This document shows positions 1 through 9,179 of a DNA stretch of 64,000 nt, piece after piece. The stretch is from Pseudoalteromonas spongiae UST010723-006 (GTDB lineage Bacteria; Pseudomonadota; Gammaproteobacteria; Enterobacterales; Alteromonadaceae). The notes beneath the pieces are model-generated. The model did no database searches, was not told where the DNA came from, and saw nothing but the letters and a program-made list of their open reading frames with translations. The position numbers and the translations under genes were made by a program. The DNA is taken from the NCBI RefSeq assembly GCF_000238255.3, contig NZ_CP011039.1:1537001-1601000 (forward strand). Direction: 5' to 3'. Position 1 is the first letter of the stretch; each line of letters opens with the position of its first letter.

Positions 1-1677
1 TTGCCATAGTTTTATCACTAAAAAGCTTACCAAAAATAATCCAATTAACGACATCACAATCACTGCTATTTTGAGCGCACTGGTTTCCTTTATAAGCTCT
101 TTTAATAACTTATTTTGTGCTTCGTTATCAAAACTCAGCACCCATGCTGTCCATTGATAATCCAATTGTTCGAGATAAAGCCTTAGTTCATTAAAAACAG
201 CAATATCACTTAACGCGGTGAGGCCCACGCCAATATTATCTTCGAAGTCATCGCGTGTATTATCAAGTTGAGAGAGAGAACCGTATAGACGATCAGGTTC
301 GACAAATGCAGTCGCATCAAATTTAACCCAACCTTTTGAAGGTAGCCAAACTTCCGTCCAAGCGTGTGCATCGTATTGATAAACTGATAAATATTTCGCG
401 CTATTTGAAGCTTCACCACCTAAGTAACCCGATACTACCCGAGCAGGAATGCCCGCTGCTCGAAATATAAAGGCGCTGCTACTTGCGTAATGCCCACAAA
501 AACCTTGTTTTTCCCCAAACATAAACTCATCAATTGAATTGTTACCAGTATAAATAGGTGGCTTTAACGTATAGCTAAATTGTTGTTGAGTGTAATAGCG
601 TGATAGCAATTGAATAAACTGCTCGGTTGATGTTGATTGTGCTTTTAATTGAGCAGCTAACGCAATGGCTTGAGTATTGATATCTTGTGGTAATGTGAGA
701 TTTAACCGACGTTTGCTAGACGTTAAATCGTCAGCAAAGTCTATTTCGGTTATGTCATACGTAAATTTTTGGTTGTTAGGGTTAACTCGATATAAACCAC
801 CGTCAACTGTAGTGAAGATATTACCGGTGCTTGACGAACCTGCATACAAAGTGGGTAGCCAGTTTAATGATGTTTGTTCATGGTAGATTTTAATCTCGTG
901 ACCGGCTTTTTTAAGCGCGCTGTTGCGCAATTTTAAATCCGCTGAATCAACGATATTCCATGAACGACCATCAAACTCTTCATGTATCATAGTGCGCCAA
1001 TAGTAAGGAGCAGCAATATTGTCAGGCACAACAGCGCGAAATGCGAGTTTGTCTGACTTAGTGAGATCAGAGATATTAAAAGGGTTTACCGATTCAGATA
1101 ATCCAACTTGCGCGGTAGATAAACTAGGCATTCGCCAAAAGGCTGGCAATTTTGGTAAAAACAGGAAAAGTACACAGGTTATTGGCAAACTTAACAGTAA
1201 TAGCTTAAAAGCACGTGCGCCGCTTTGTTTTATGATTTTTCGGTTGGTAAGTAAATACAGCGCGGTGATGTTGAGCAAAAATAAAAACAAAACCAAAAGT
1301 GTAACCGGCAGCGAGTGATAAAACAAAAACACACAGCTTGAAATGAAAAAGTTAACTAACACAATTGATTTGATTTGACGTGGCTTTTCAGCAATCAATA
1401 GTTTCAGACAATTGGCTTGCAATAACATGGCGATAAATAAATTTACAAGCTCACTGATGCCGATTGTTAAGAATAAGGTAAGCGTGCATACCAAAGCGAG
1501 TACATTACCAACGATAACAGTTGGTGCACTGGCTTTTGTGTAAGCAATTGCAAATACCCAAATAATTAAAAGTGCAACGGTAGCAACAAATAATACCGCA
1601 AGTTCATTAAATAATAAGGCGCTAACAATAGCGATGATCAGCGCAGATAAGCTTTTAACGCTTTGATGATTATACAT
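1..1677 (-). CDS. TgpA-like transmembrane transglutaminase (DUF3488 family), 3' end cut by window
   Basis: The reading frame is open from an ATG at 1677 to the left window edge, so about 559 N-terminal residues are visible and the C-terminus is missing. The first ~190 residues are strongly hydrophobic and form several membrane segments. A periplasmic-type domain follows, carrying a transglutaminase-core triad: Cys394 (in QGFCGHYAS), His438 (in YDAHAWTEVW) and Asp454 (in VKFDATA). Another hydrophobic helix begins close to the edge. This matches the TgpA/DUF3488 family of membrane proteins with a papain-like transglutaminase fold. The start overlaps the end of the DUF58 gene by 8 bp (ATGTATAA), implying translational coupling in a moxR-DUF58-tgpA operon. 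The physiological substrate is unknown. Family assignment is firm; function is inferred only from the family. Confidence 0.88.
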   Translation of the reverse strand, partial: MYNHQSVKSLSALIIAIVSALLFNELAVLFVATVALLIIWVFAIAYTKASAPTVIVGNVLALVCTLTLFLTIGISELVNLFIAMLLQANCLKLLIAEKPRQIKSIVLVNFFISSCVFLFYHSLPVTLLVLFLFLLNITALYLLTNRKIIKQSGARAFKLLLLSLPITCVLFLFLPKLPAFWRMPSLSTAQVGLSESVNPFNISDLTKSDKLAFRAVVPDNIAAPYYWRTMIHEEFDGRSWNIVDSADLKLRNSALKKAGHEIKIYHEQTSLNWLPTLYAGSSSTGNIFTTVDGGLYRVNPNNQKFTYDITEIDFADDLTSSKRRLNLTLPQDINTQAIALAAQLKAQSTSTEQFIQLLSRYYTQQQFSYTLKPPIYTGNNSIDEFMFGEKQGFCGHYASSSAFIFRAAGIPARVVSGYLGGEASNSAKYLSVYQYDAHAWTEVWLPSKGWVKFDATAFVEPDRLYGSLSQLDNTRDDFEDNIGVGLTALSDIAVFNELRLYLEQLDYQWTAWVLSFDNEAQNKLLKELIKETSALKIAVIVMSLIGLFLVSFLVIKLWQ

Positions 1678-2644
1678 TGCTTAATTCTTCCAAACATTTG
1701 GTCATATGCGGTGTACCCGAACCTAAATCTACTTTAGCGTGTGGTAACAATAGGCTATATCGTAAATTTTCATTTTCCGCATGGGTTACTAAATAGCTTA
1801 GATGTTGCAGTTTTTGCTCTAGGTTGCCGGGTACTGTTTGCAAGCTGAATTCGTATTCACTGGTACTGCCTGAAGAAAAGTCTTTAGTTGCAAGTACTTG
1901 GTTTTTTGCATAATGTTTCCACGATATGCGATTCACTTTGTCGCCATCAATATAAGGCCTAACTCCTTGATAGTTCTCACTAACCGTTGCTTGGTTAGAT
2001 TGAGATTGGCTGTCTGATTCAATTTCAGCTTGGCTTACTTGGTGAAATGAAAACGACAGTGGAGTGGGGTATACATACGTTTTTTTATCGGGAACAAAGT
2101 AACTCCAAGTAGTTACAAGACCAAAAGGATAGCGAGAAAAAAACTTTAACCGTGGCAAACTATGCAGACCGCGATTAGCGATATTAATTTGTAATTCTAA
2201 TTTTTGCGTAGTCTCTTCAATACTATCAATAAACTGGCTGCGAATATGCTCACCACTAACTTCTAAACTCGTGGTGCCATCTTTATTGACCAATTGAAAG
2301 TAGGCAAAGTACCCGGTGTGCTGATAACCCGCGACTGTGTGAGAAAGTGATACTTTAAGATTATACAGATTGATAAACGCAACGATAAAATTCACTAAAA
2401 GAAACGAAAACATTAAGTAACTAAACATAATTACTAAGTTGTTTTGGTAATTAATACCTAACACATAGACCAAAACGTTCGATATCAAATACGCCATGCC
2501 AAATTTACTCGGTAAAATATAAATATTTTTATGAGTAAGGGTAATAGACGTTTCGCTGTGCTTACGTTTTTTTAATTGATTGTTAAACCAAACATTTACG
2601 TGCGATTTTATTGACTGCACAAGACTTGTTTTAGTATCGGACAT
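1670..2644 (-). CDS. DUF58 domain-containing membrane protein
   Basis: This 324-residue protein has an N-terminal soluble stretch, two adjacent hydrophobic helices at about residues 45-90, and a C-terminal domain with the DUF58 signature (GVRPYIDGDKVNRISWKHYA, about residues 228-247). DUF58 proteins occur beside MoxR ATPases and transglutaminase-like proteins, and that arrangement is present here. The MoxR gene ends only 3 bp upstream, and the next gene starts inside this gene's stop region, so the three are almost certainly co-transcribed. DUF58 proteins have a von Willebrand-A-related fold and are thought to be clients or partners of MoxR chaperone-like ATPases in envelope processes. That role is inference from the family and gene order. 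Confidence 0.9.
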   Translation of the reverse strand: MSDTKTSLVQSIKSHVNVWFNNQLKKRKHSETSITLTHKNIYILPSKFGMAYLISNVLVYVLGINYQNNLVIMFSYLMFSFLLVNFIVAFINLYNLKVSLSHTVAGYQHTGYFAYFQLVNKDGTTSLEVSGEHIRSQFIDSIEETTQKLELQINIANRGLHSLPRLKFFSRYPFGLVTTWSYFVPDKKTYVYPTPLSFSFHQVSQAEIESDSQSQSNQATVSENYQGVRPYIDGDKVNRISWKHYAKNQVLATKDFSSGSTSEYEFSLQTVPGNLEQKLQHLSYLVTHAENENLRYSLLLPHAKVDLGSGTPHMTKCLEELSNV

Positions 2645-2647
2645 AAC

Positions 2648-3553
2648 TTAAGGGTTGATTTTAACTTTATTTAATAAGTCATATGACAAACTATTTGAGG
2701 TATTACTGGTTAATCCAAGACGATGTTCCGCAACAAATGGAAATATAGCTTGTACATCATCTGGGATAACATAATCACGTTGGTGTATAAATGCCCACGC
2801 CTTAGCTGCGTTTGCTATCGCTATGGATGCTCGTGGCGATAATGCCATTGGGTAATCAGGGCTATCGCGTGTTTCATTTACTAAATCTAAAATATAATCA
2901 GCAACAACTGAAGAAAGTACGACCTCGCTAACGATTTGCTGCATCTCGACTAAAAGCTCTGGTGAAAGTAATGCATTAATTTTCTTTGCCGCGTTATTTA
3001 TTTCACCAAGAAGAATAGATTTTTCTGAAGCTTTATCTGGATAACCTAAACCGATACGCATCAAAAATCGGTCTAACTGAGACTCTGGCAATGGAAAGGT
3101 GCCAGCTTGATGCATTGGGTTTTGTGTAGCTATCACAAAAAAAGGAGAAGGAAGTGTGTGACTTTTACCATCGATACTCACTTGTTGTTCTTCCATTGCT
3201 TCAAGCAAGGCACTTTGTGTTTTAGGGCCTGCGCGGTTTATTTCATCTGCCAACACAACTTGATTAAATAGTGGGCCTGCATGGAAATGAAAAGTTTGCT
3301 TATTTGGATCAAAGATGGTGCTGCCGGTAATATCCGACGGTAACAGATCGCTAGTAAACTGCACGCGTTGATAATTGAGACCAAGAACATTGGATAGCGC
3401 ATGCGCCAAAGAAGTTTTACCCATACCTGGTAAGTCTTCAATTAATAAGTGACCCTTAGCGAGCAAACAACATATTGAGAGTTTAATTTGTTGTTGTTTA
3501 CCTAAGATGACCGAATTTAGTTGTTGTATTATCTGGTCGAGTGTTTTGTTCAT
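2648..3553 (-). CDS. MoxR family AAA+ ATPase
   Basis: A 301-residue AAA+ ATPase. Walker A lies at residues 43-49 (GMGKTSL) and Walker B at about 100-104 (VLADE), followed by the typical MoxR NRAGPKTQSALLEAMEE stretch. Sensor-1 region (FFVIATQNP) and sensor-2 region (ALSPRASI) are also visible. MoxR proteins are cytoplasmic chaperone-like ATPases that act with DUF58 or VWA proteins; the gene directly downstream encodes such a partner. It is the first gene of the moxR-DUF58-tgpA unit, so its promoter should lie in 3554-3749. The start ATG at 3553 was chosen because it gives the usual family N-terminus. Family identity is firm; the process it serves is not known. Confidence 0.93.
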   Translation of the reverse strand: MNKTLDQIIQQLNSVILGKQQQIKLSICCLLAKGHLLIEDLPGMGKTSLAHALSNVLGLNYQRVQFTSDLLPSDITGSTIFDPNKQTFHFHAGPLFNQVVLADEINRAGPKTQSALLEAMEEQQVSIDGKSHTLPSPFFVIATQNPMHQAGTFPLPESQLDRFLMRIGLGYPDKASEKSILLGEINNAAKKINALLSPELLVEMQQIVSEVVLSSVVADYILDLVNETRDSPDYPMALSPRASIAIANAAKAWAFIHQRDYVIPDDVQAIFPFVAEHRLGLTSNTSNSLSYDLLNKVKINP

Positions 3554-3749
3554 TATGCTAATGTTTAAATAAACTAATAATTCACAACAGCATATAACAA
3601 AGAAGTGGACGCAACAAATAGGAAAACAGTATCAAATACATTATTTAACATAATATATGTTATAGGAATCACTTTATTGAATAACTTCCCCTAGTTAACT
3701 TGAATTTATTACTTTCAATCATCTTAACATCGTAATAAATTTATCTTTG

Positions 3750-4241
3750 CTAGATTTTCAATTCGTCGTTGGTATTTTGGGTCTCATTGGCTTGTTTTAA
3801 TTCCTTTTCTTGACGTCGTTCTTGGCCTTTTTGATATTCTTCAGCGATCATTTCTTCTAATGCTAAAACTTGTTTTTGGAAATTTTCTTGGCTAATGTCA
3901 CCCGTTTCAAGCATGCTTTCAAGTTCGGCTATTTTTTCTTTCAGCTGTTTCACTTTTTCAAGATCGACGCCGAGTCGTTGCATTAAAATCGCTTCTTGAA
4001 TTTTTTCTAAAAAACTCGCGTTGCGCTCTGATTCAAACATGCTTTTATTTTGATACTTTTGTGATGTTTCAGATGCAGTCTGACTTGGCATTTCTTTTGT
4101 CAATGCGTGGCTAAATGTTGCCGAATTTTCATCAGCTAGCGGCATTTCCTTGCCAGTTTTATTTTCATTAACGTTGTTGTTGTGGTTTGGTTGCTTAATC
4201 AGGTGTTCTGCATTGGTTGATGATGTGCTAAATAACAACAT
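3750..4241 (-). CDS. Hypothetical coiled-coil protein, 163 aa
   Basis: I do not recognise this gene. The 163-residue product has a low-complexity N-terminal half rich in Asn, Thr, Ser and Glu (about residues 1-75). A heptad-like, strongly charged helix rich in Lys, Glu, Leu and Gln follows (about 78-150), which reads as a coiled coil. There is no convincing signal peptide, no cysteine pair and no catalytic motif. It stands alone on the minus strand between the moxR unit and trhO. A perfect 17-bp palindrome lies 22 bp upstream of its start (4264-4280), suggesting dedicated control. Spacing and codon use look coding, but function cannot be assigned. Confidence 0.65.
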   Translation of the reverse strand: MLLFSTSSTNAEHLIKQPNHNNNVNENKTGKEMPLADENSATFSHALTKEMPSQTASETSQKYQNKSMFESERNASFLEKIQEAILMQRLGVDLEKVKQLKEKIAELESMLETGDISQENFQKQVLALEEMIAEEYQKGQERRQEKELKQANETQNTNDELKI

Positions 4242-4509
4242 AATAATCCCTTAACCTTTATGTTGTTCGCTGTGCGAACAGTTAAATACGTATGTTAATT
4301 TACAAATATCAGGCCATGTTTTTACCGAATGCTCATCAATAGATAAGAATTTTATAATCCCATAGTTTACTTGTCACCAGTATTCACATGTTTACAGGAA
4401 GGTGCTTTAAGGAAAGAAAATAAATTTTACTTAAAACCACCCTATTTTTTAACGCTTTATCACACGTGCTTTTTTGCGCTTATTACTGAGTTGTGTTTAT
4501 TGAAAGAAT
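4242..4509. other. Intergenic region between coiled-coil gene and trhO terminator
   Basis: Apart from the palindrome at 4264-4280 and the trhO terminator that follows at 4510-4543, this AT-rich stretch shows no credible open frame or RNA gene. Confidence 0.5.
4264..4280. promoter_or_regulatory. Perfect palindrome, candidate operator
   Basis: TGTTCGC-TGT-GCGAACA is a palindrome with 7-bp arms and a 3-bp centre. It sits just upstream of the coiled-coil gene that starts at 4241 on the minus strand. Its size and position fit a dimeric repressor site. The regulator is unknown. It does not have the CTGT-N8-ACAG layout of a gammaproteobacterial LexA box. Confidence 0.4.
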
Positions 4510-4543
4510 AAAAAAATCCGATGACTACACGCCATCGGATTTT
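4510..4543 (-). terminator. Rho-independent terminator of trhO
   Basis: Stem AAAATCCGATG (4513-4523) pairs with CATCGGATTTT (4533-4543) around a 9-base loop. Read on the minus strand it is followed by a run of T, 26 bp after the trhO stop. Confidence 0.9.
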
Positions 4544-4568
4544 AATGTAAAACAACGTTTTAATATTG

Positions 4569-5555
4569 CTATGAAGCTTTTTCAGATTGTGCCTTTTTAC
4601 GCGCGGCTTTTTCAGCTTTACGTTTGATGATAGCTTCTTGTGCTTCCTTACCTATGTGGCCTTCTCCTCGTGCTTTTGCCAGCTCAATTTGTTTTTGACG
4701 CTCTGCAAAACGCTCACGTTGCTCGTCACTTACTGTATCGATACAATGATGACATGATAAGCCTTCTTGATAAGCTTCAAGTTGCTTTTCTTCTTCGGTA
4801 ATAGGCATACGACACGCATGACACTGATCGTATGAGCCTTTATTTAAGTCGTGGTCTACCGCAACGCGATTATCAAATACAAAACACTCGCCTTTCCACA
4901 TAGTGTCTTCTTTTGGAACTTCTTCTAAGTACTTAAGAATACCGCCTTCAAGGTGATAAACTTCTTCAAAGCCCTGCTCTTTCATATAAGCTGTTGATTT
5001 TTCACAGCGAATGCCACCGGTACAGAACATTGCTACTTTTTTATTTTTGCTTGGGTCGAGGTTTTTCTTAGCCCATTGGGGAAACTCGCGGAATGTTTTG
5101 GTTTTTGGATCAACGGCATTTTCAAAAGTACCAATTTCGATTTCGTAATCATTACGTGTATCAACTAGCACAACATCAGGGTCTGAAATAAGTGCATTCC
5201 AGTCTTTTGGTTTTACGTAAGTACCAACAACTTCTTTAGGGTCAATGCCTTGTACACCCATAGTAACGATTTCTTTCTTAAGTTTTACCTTGGTGCGGTA
5301 AAACGGACATTCGTCATCAAACGATTCTTTCGATACAATATTATCAAGTCCTGGTTGCTTATCTAACCACGCTAATAATGCATCGATACCCTCACGCTTT
5401 GCGGCAACCGTTCCGTTAATACCCTCTTCAGCTAACAATAATGTACCGCGCACATTATGTTGTTCCATAGTATTAAGTAAAGGTTGACGAATTTCTTTAT
5501 AGTTAGGTAAAGAAACAAATTTATAAAGGGCACACACGACGTATTGTTGAGACAT
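4569..5555 (-). CDS. trhO: tRNA uridine(34) hydroxylase TrhO (rhodanese family, YceA)
   Basis: A 328-residue protein matching the YceA/TrhO family, whose members hydroxylate U34 of certain tRNAs to form 5-hydroxyuridine, the precursor of cmo5U/mo5U, in the cytoplasm. An N-terminal acylphosphatase-like domain (about 1-95) precedes a rhodanese domain (about 115-215). The rhodanese active-site cysteine is Cys178 in the [11 protein letters not shown] loop. The C-terminal region has two CxxC pairs (QCHACR and CHHC), possibly metal-binding, and ends in a Lys/Arg-rich tail. The gene is monocistronic, with its own terminator downstream and the divergent helicase gene upstream. The start at 5555 gives the normal N-terminus. 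Confidence 0.95.
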   Translation of the reverse strand: MSQQYVVCALYKFVSLPNYKEIRQPLLNTMEQHNVRGTLLLAEEGINGTVAAKREGIDALLAWLDKQPGLDNIVSKESFDDECPFYRTKVKLKKEIVTMGVQGIDPKEVVGTYVKPKDWNALISDPDVVLVDTRNDYEIEIGTFENAVDPKTKTFREFPQWAKKNLDPSKNKKVAMFCTGGIRCEKSTAYMKEQGFEEVYHLEGGILKYLEEVPKEDTMWKGECFVFDNRVAVDHDLNKGSYDQCHACRMPITEEEKQLEAYQEGLSCHHCIDTVSDEQRERFAERQKQIELAKARGEGHIGKEAQEAIIKRKAEKAARKKAQSEKAS

Positions 5556-5762
5556 AATTTTCCTAATGTTTAGCTTTAAATACTAACCGGAGCGTAATTC
5601 CGGCGCCAAAATGGGTCGCTATTGTATCAGAAACTTTGTACTGTTCAATTCTACTGTCTATATTTTGCACACAAAACCATCGCTAATTAGCTATGTTTTT
5701 GTCTTTCATGTAAAATGCTCGCTTTATTTTATGCCACAAACACATTGAGTGGAGAGACACAT

Positions 5763-7097
5763 TTGTCCTTTGAAGATTTAGGCGTTGATAAGCGAATTGC
5801 AAGTCAACTTTCACACATTGGTATTACTACGCCGACGGATATCCAGCAACAAGCAGTTCCTGTTGCCATTGCTGGACATGATTTACTTGCCCAATCAAAA
5901 ACAGGTTCGGGCAAAACATTTGCATTTCTATTACCTGCAATTACACGCTTAAGTAAGCAAAAAGCGTTAAGTAAACGTGATCCGCGTGCGTTAATCATTA
6001 CGCCGACACGTGAATTGGCGAATCAAGTGTATAAACAGTTAACCTTGATTATTGCAGGCACAGGATTAAAAGCGACAAAAATTGTTGGCGGTGATAATTA
6101 TAACGACCAAGTTAAAGCGCTTTCTAAAGACCCACAATTTGTTGTTGCAACACCAGGTCGACTAGTTGACCACCTTGATGACCGTAATTTCTACTTAGAA
6201 GGTCTTGAATTATTGATTCTTGACGAAGCGGACCGTGTATTAGAGCTTGGTTTTAAAGAACAAATCGAAAAAATAAACACTGCGGCAAATCACCGTTTAC
6301 GCCAAACTTTATTTTTCTCGGCTACATTAGAGCATGCCGAAGTAGATGCGCTTTCACGTAATTTACTTAAGAACCCAAAACGCGTAACCATTGATGCCAG
6401 TACACAAGAACACAACGACATTACGCAAAAGTTTTTCTTAGCGGATCACTTAGATCATAAGATTGCGCTATTAATCGCCACAACAAAAAGCGCTGAATCC
6501 GGCCAACAAATCGTGTTCACCGCAACCCGTGATGACACGATAAAGTTATCCGAAATCTTAGAGCAAGAAGGCTATAAAACGCTCGCGTTATCGGGCGATA
6601 TGAATCAAAGCAAACGTAATTCTATTATGGATGCGTTTTCTCGTGGCCAAGCACAAATCTTAGTGACGACGGACGTTGCATCTCGTGGTCTAGATTTACT
6701 CAATGTATCACAAGTTATTAATTTCGATTTACCCAAGCAAGCTGAAGAATATGTGCATCGTATCGGTCGCACCGGACGCGCTGGCTTTAAAGGCAACGCA
6801 TTGTCTTTAGTAAGTGCAAAAGATTGGCAGAGTTTTAAAGCAATTGAAAGTTACTTATCTAAGCGTATTGGCTTTTCAGAAATTGATGGCTTAGTAGGTA
6901 AATTTAAAGGGTTTAAAGAAAAAACACATCAACCAAAACAGAATGTTAAAGCAAAATCCGTCAATCAAAAAACAAGCAAACATAAAAAACCATTCAAAAA
7001 GCCAAATAAAGCCAAAATTGCGAAGGCTATTCCGGCACCGTTTGATGTTGATGGTGTTGCACCGTTAAAGCGTCGCCCAAAAAAGGATGAAGAATAA
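5763..7097 (+). CDS. DEAD-box ATP-dependent RNA helicase
   Basis: About 444 residues with the full set of DEAD-box motifs: Q-motif phenylalanine and TPTDIQQQA near the start, Walker A (AQSKTGSGKT, about 43-52), PTRELA, DEAD, SAT, and HRIGRTGRAG in the second RecA domain. A Lys-rich basic tail (last ~70 residues) probably binds RNA. I chose TTG at 5763, giving the family-like N-terminus LSFEDLG, because GGAGAG lies 6-7 bases before it. The in-frame ATG at 5715 has no ribosome site and adds 16 atypical residues. The stop overlaps the cvfB start by 1 bp, so the two are translationally coupled. The subfamily (RhlE-like or other) was not resolved. Confidence 0.9.
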   Translation: MSFEDLGVDKRIASQLSHIGITTPTDIQQQAVPVAIAGHDLLAQSKTGSGKTFAFLLPAITRLSKQKALSKRDPRALIITPTRELANQVYKQLTLIIAGTGLKATKIVGGDNYNDQVKALSKDPQFVVATPGRLVDHLDDRNFYLEGLELLILDEADRVLELGFKEQIEKINTAANHRLRQTLFFSATLEHAEVDALSRNLLKNPKRVTIDASTQEHNDITQKFFLADHLDHKIALLIATTKSAESGQQIVFTATRDDTIKLSEILEQEGYKTLALSGDMNQSKRNSIMDAFSRGQAQILVTTDVASRGLDLLNVSQVINFDLPKQAEEYVHRIGRTGRAGFKGNALSLVSAKDWQSFKAIESYLSKRIGFSEIDGLVGKFKGFKEKTHQPKQNVKAKSVNQKTSKHKKPFKKPNKAKIAKAIPAPFDVDGVAPLKRRPKKDEE

Positions 7098-7933
7098 TGA
7101 CAATTCAACGTGGTAAAATGAATAGTTTAGTTGTTAACGAAATTGCGTATGAAGGTGCGTATTTAACAGATGACAGCGGTAATGGTGAAGTTTTTCTTAA
7201 AAAAGAAGAGATGCCCAATGGCTTAGCAGTAAAACAAGTGATTGAGGTATTTGTATTTGAGGAGCAAGGAAACTTAACCGCAACAACCAAAACCCCAATT
7301 GCACAATTAGGTGACTTTGCCCTACTCCAAGTCACATCAATTAATGCCATTGGTGCGTTCGTTGATATGGGCATTGGTAAAGAGTTATTGGTGCCTTACA
7401 ACGAGCAACGCCCAAAATTTGAGTTATCACGTTCATACTTAGTACATCTTTATTTGGACAAAGCATCACAGCGTTTATGTGGTTCATCAAACCTAAACAA
7501 ATTTGTTAAACAAGAAGCAACAGGCTTTAAAAAGTCTCAAGAAGTATCCATTATTGTTGCTGGTCGCACAGATCTAGGTTTTAAAGTGATTGTAAATAAT
7601 GAATACTGGGGCATGGTGTTTACTGACCAAGTTTTTAAACCTCTGTTTATTGGTCAAAAGCTGCAAGCCTATGTTGCTAAATTACGTGAAGATGGCAAAT
7701 TAGATATTCGTTTAAGTAAGCCTGGTATTGCAGGTTCAAATGAACTATCTGATGTAATTTACGATAAGTTAACACAGGAAAACGGTGTTATTCATTTAGG
7801 TGATAAGTCAGATCCAATCGCCATCAAAAAAGCATTTGGTTGCAGTAAAGCAAACTTTAAGCGTGCTATTGGGCATTTGTTTAAGGAAGGTAAGATTGAT
7901 CTTGCCGCGACTAAGATTACGTTAGTTAAATAA
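7097..7933 (+). CDS. cvfB: S1-domain RNA-binding protein, CvfB family (YitL)
   Basis: A 278-residue protein of the CvfB/YitL family. These proteins consist of three S1-type OB folds and a C-terminal winged helix, and bind RNA in the cytoplasm. An S1 repeat is clear at about residues 72-105 (LQVTSINAIGAFVDMGIGKELL), and a C-terminal helical DNA/RNA-binding-like segment (FGCSKANFKRAIGHLFKEG) is visible. The start codon overlaps the helicase stop (TAATG). A bidirectional terminator ends the unit. The coupling to an RNA helicase suggests that the two act on the same RNA, which is inference. Confidence 0.9.
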   Translation: MTIQRGKMNSLVVNEIAYEGAYLTDDSGNGEVFLKKEEMPNGLAVKQVIEVFVFEEQGNLTATTKTPIAQLGDFALLQVTSINAIGAFVDMGIGKELLVPYNEQRPKFELSRSYLVHLYLDKASQRLCGSSNLNKFVKQEATGFKKSQEVSIIVAGRTDLGFKVIVNNEYWGMVFTDQVFKPLFIGQKLQAYVAKLREDGKLDIRLSKPGIAGSNELSDVIYDKLTQENGVIHLGDKSDPIAIKKAFGCSKANFKRAIGHLFKEGKIDLAATKITLVK

Positions 7934-7958
7934 AAAAGGCACATTGCGTGCCTTTTTC
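7932..7958. terminator. Bidirectional Rho-independent terminator
   Basis: AAAAAGGCAC (7933-7942) pairs with GTGCCTTTTT (7948-7957) around a 5-base loop. It closes cvfB on plus and the convergent small gene on minus. Confidence 0.9.
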
Positions 7959-8347
7959 TATAAATGGTTTGTTGAATCTACGAGATCAGCAAATTGATTA
8001 CTGTAAACACATTTCTGATAACGTTTGCCGTAATCTAATGCCTCATTACCGTCTTCAAACTCGATAGGCGCTAAACGGAAAATTTGCAGTTCGCATTCGT
8101 CTTTATATGTTTCAATTAAATTCAAGCACTCTTCCATTTTTGCTAAATTAGTTTCGTTTTTACCAATCGCTTGGCAACGAGCCTCAACTTGCGTATTTAA
8201 TGAAAGCTTTAATTCAAATTGATTAATGGGCTGGTGATTAATGGTATCTAATATATCTATAAACGCATTTTGGCGTGTTTCGTTATCGTAATGTTGATAA
8301 CCTAGATAGGCTGCAACAATAGCAGCAATTGCAAAAATAAAACGCAT
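7958..8347 (-). CDS. Hypothetical membrane-anchored or secreted protein, 129 aa
   Basis: I do not recognise this gene. It encodes 129 residues. The first ~16 (MRFIFAIAAIVAAYLGY) form an uncleaved-anchor or signal-like hydrophobic helix. The rest is an acidic, helical domain with four cysteines (in EARCQAIG, MEECLNL, KDECELQ and YQKCVYS) spaced so that two disulfides are possible, which would fit a periplasmic location. The gene is convergent with cvfB and shares its terminator. Function is unknown. Confidence 0.65.
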   Translation of the reverse strand: MRFIFAIAAIVAAYLGYQHYDNETRQNAFIDILDTINHQPINQFELKLSLNTQVEARCQAIGKNETNLAKMEECLNLIETYKDECELQIFRLAPIEFEDGNEALDYGKRYQKCVYSNQFADLVDSTNHL

Positions 8348-8389
8348 GAAGTACTACTCTTCTTATTCTTTTTAGCTTCAAACGGGAAT

Positions 8390-8419
8390 GCACTAATGCC
8401 TTAATTTACATTAGTGCAA
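8390..8419 (-). terminator. Hairpin downstream of pyrF
   Basis: TGCACTAATG (8390-8399) pairs perfectly with CATTAGTGCA (8410-8419), with a 10-base loop, just after the pyrF stop on the minus strand. The T-run is weak, so it may be a terminator or an RNA-stabilising hairpin. Confidence 0.55.
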
Positions 8420-8433
8420 CTACTTTAATGAGG

Positions 8434-9132
8434 TTAACTTAAAGTGTTATTTATTTCAATTAAAGTCGCTTGTGGATCAGGAGATTGGGTAATTGGGCGA
8501 CCAATAACAAGGTAATCACTACCGGCATCAATTGCTTCTCGTGGTGTCATAACGCGTTTTTGATCGCCTTTATCAGAACCAGCAGGTCGAATACCTGGGG
8601 TGACTAACTTGAATTCACGACCCAAAGTTGACTTTAATACTGACGCTTCTTGAGCAGAACATACCACGCCATCAAGGCCTGCATCTTTTGCCAATTTCGC
8701 TAAAAACTGCACTTGTTCATTAGGCGTTTTATCAACACCTAAACGTTTTAGTTCAGCTTCGTCCATTGATGTTAGAATTGTTACTGCGATCAGCAATGGT
8801 GCGTCATCGCCATACTTTTCAAGCGCTTGTTTGGCTTTGCGCATCATTTCTGGGCCGCCACTGGCATGTACATTGACCATCCAAACGCCTAATTCCGCCG
8901 CTGCGGCAACTGCTTTTGCAACTGTATTTGGAATATCGTGAAATTTTAAATCTAGAAATACATCAAAGCCTAAATCAATTAACTTCTTCACAAATTGAGG
9001 GCCAAAATACGTAAACATTTCTTTGCCCACTTTTAAGCGGCAATCTTGTGGTGAAACGCGTTTTACAAAATCTAACGCGGCGCTTTCATCTGCGTAATCT
9101 AATGCAATTAATACTTTGGCATCGTGGTTCAT
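8434..9132 (-). CDS. pyrF: Orotidine 5'-phosphate decarboxylase
   Basis: A 232-residue TIM-barrel enzyme that converts OMP to UMP in pyrimidine synthesis. The catalytic D-x-K-x-x-D motif is intact ([10 protein letters not shown], with Asp61, Lys63 and Asp66). The C-terminal phosphate-binding region (TPGIRPAG and YLVIGRPI) is also present. Length is typical. It follows lapA-lapB in the same order as in E. coli, 47 bp after lapB, so it may be co-transcribed. A hairpin lies just past its stop. Confidence 0.97.
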   Translation of the reverse strand: MNHDAKVLIALDYADESAALDFVKRVSPQDCRLKVGKEMFTYFGPQFVKKLIDLGFDVFLDLKFHDIPNTVAKAVAAAAELGVWMVNVHASGGPEMMRKAKQALEKYGDDAPLLIAVTILTSMDEAELKRLGVDKTPNEQVQFLAKLAKDAGLDGVVCSAQEASVLKSTLGREFKLVTPGIRPAGSDKGDQKRVMTPREAIDAGSDYLVIGRPITQSPDPQATLIEINNTLS

Positions 9133-9179
9133 TAATAAATCCTAACTCAAAAAAAGGAATAACATTTTATGTGTTTTGT

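Noticed and set aside
3648..3662. Palindrome AACATA-ATA-TATGTT upstream of moxR
   Set aside because: AT-only composition in an AT-rich gap; likely to occur by chance, though it could be an operator.
5715..5762. Upstream ATG for the DEAD-box helicase
   Set aside because: No ribosome site and residues unlike the family; the TTG at 5763 has GGAGAG.
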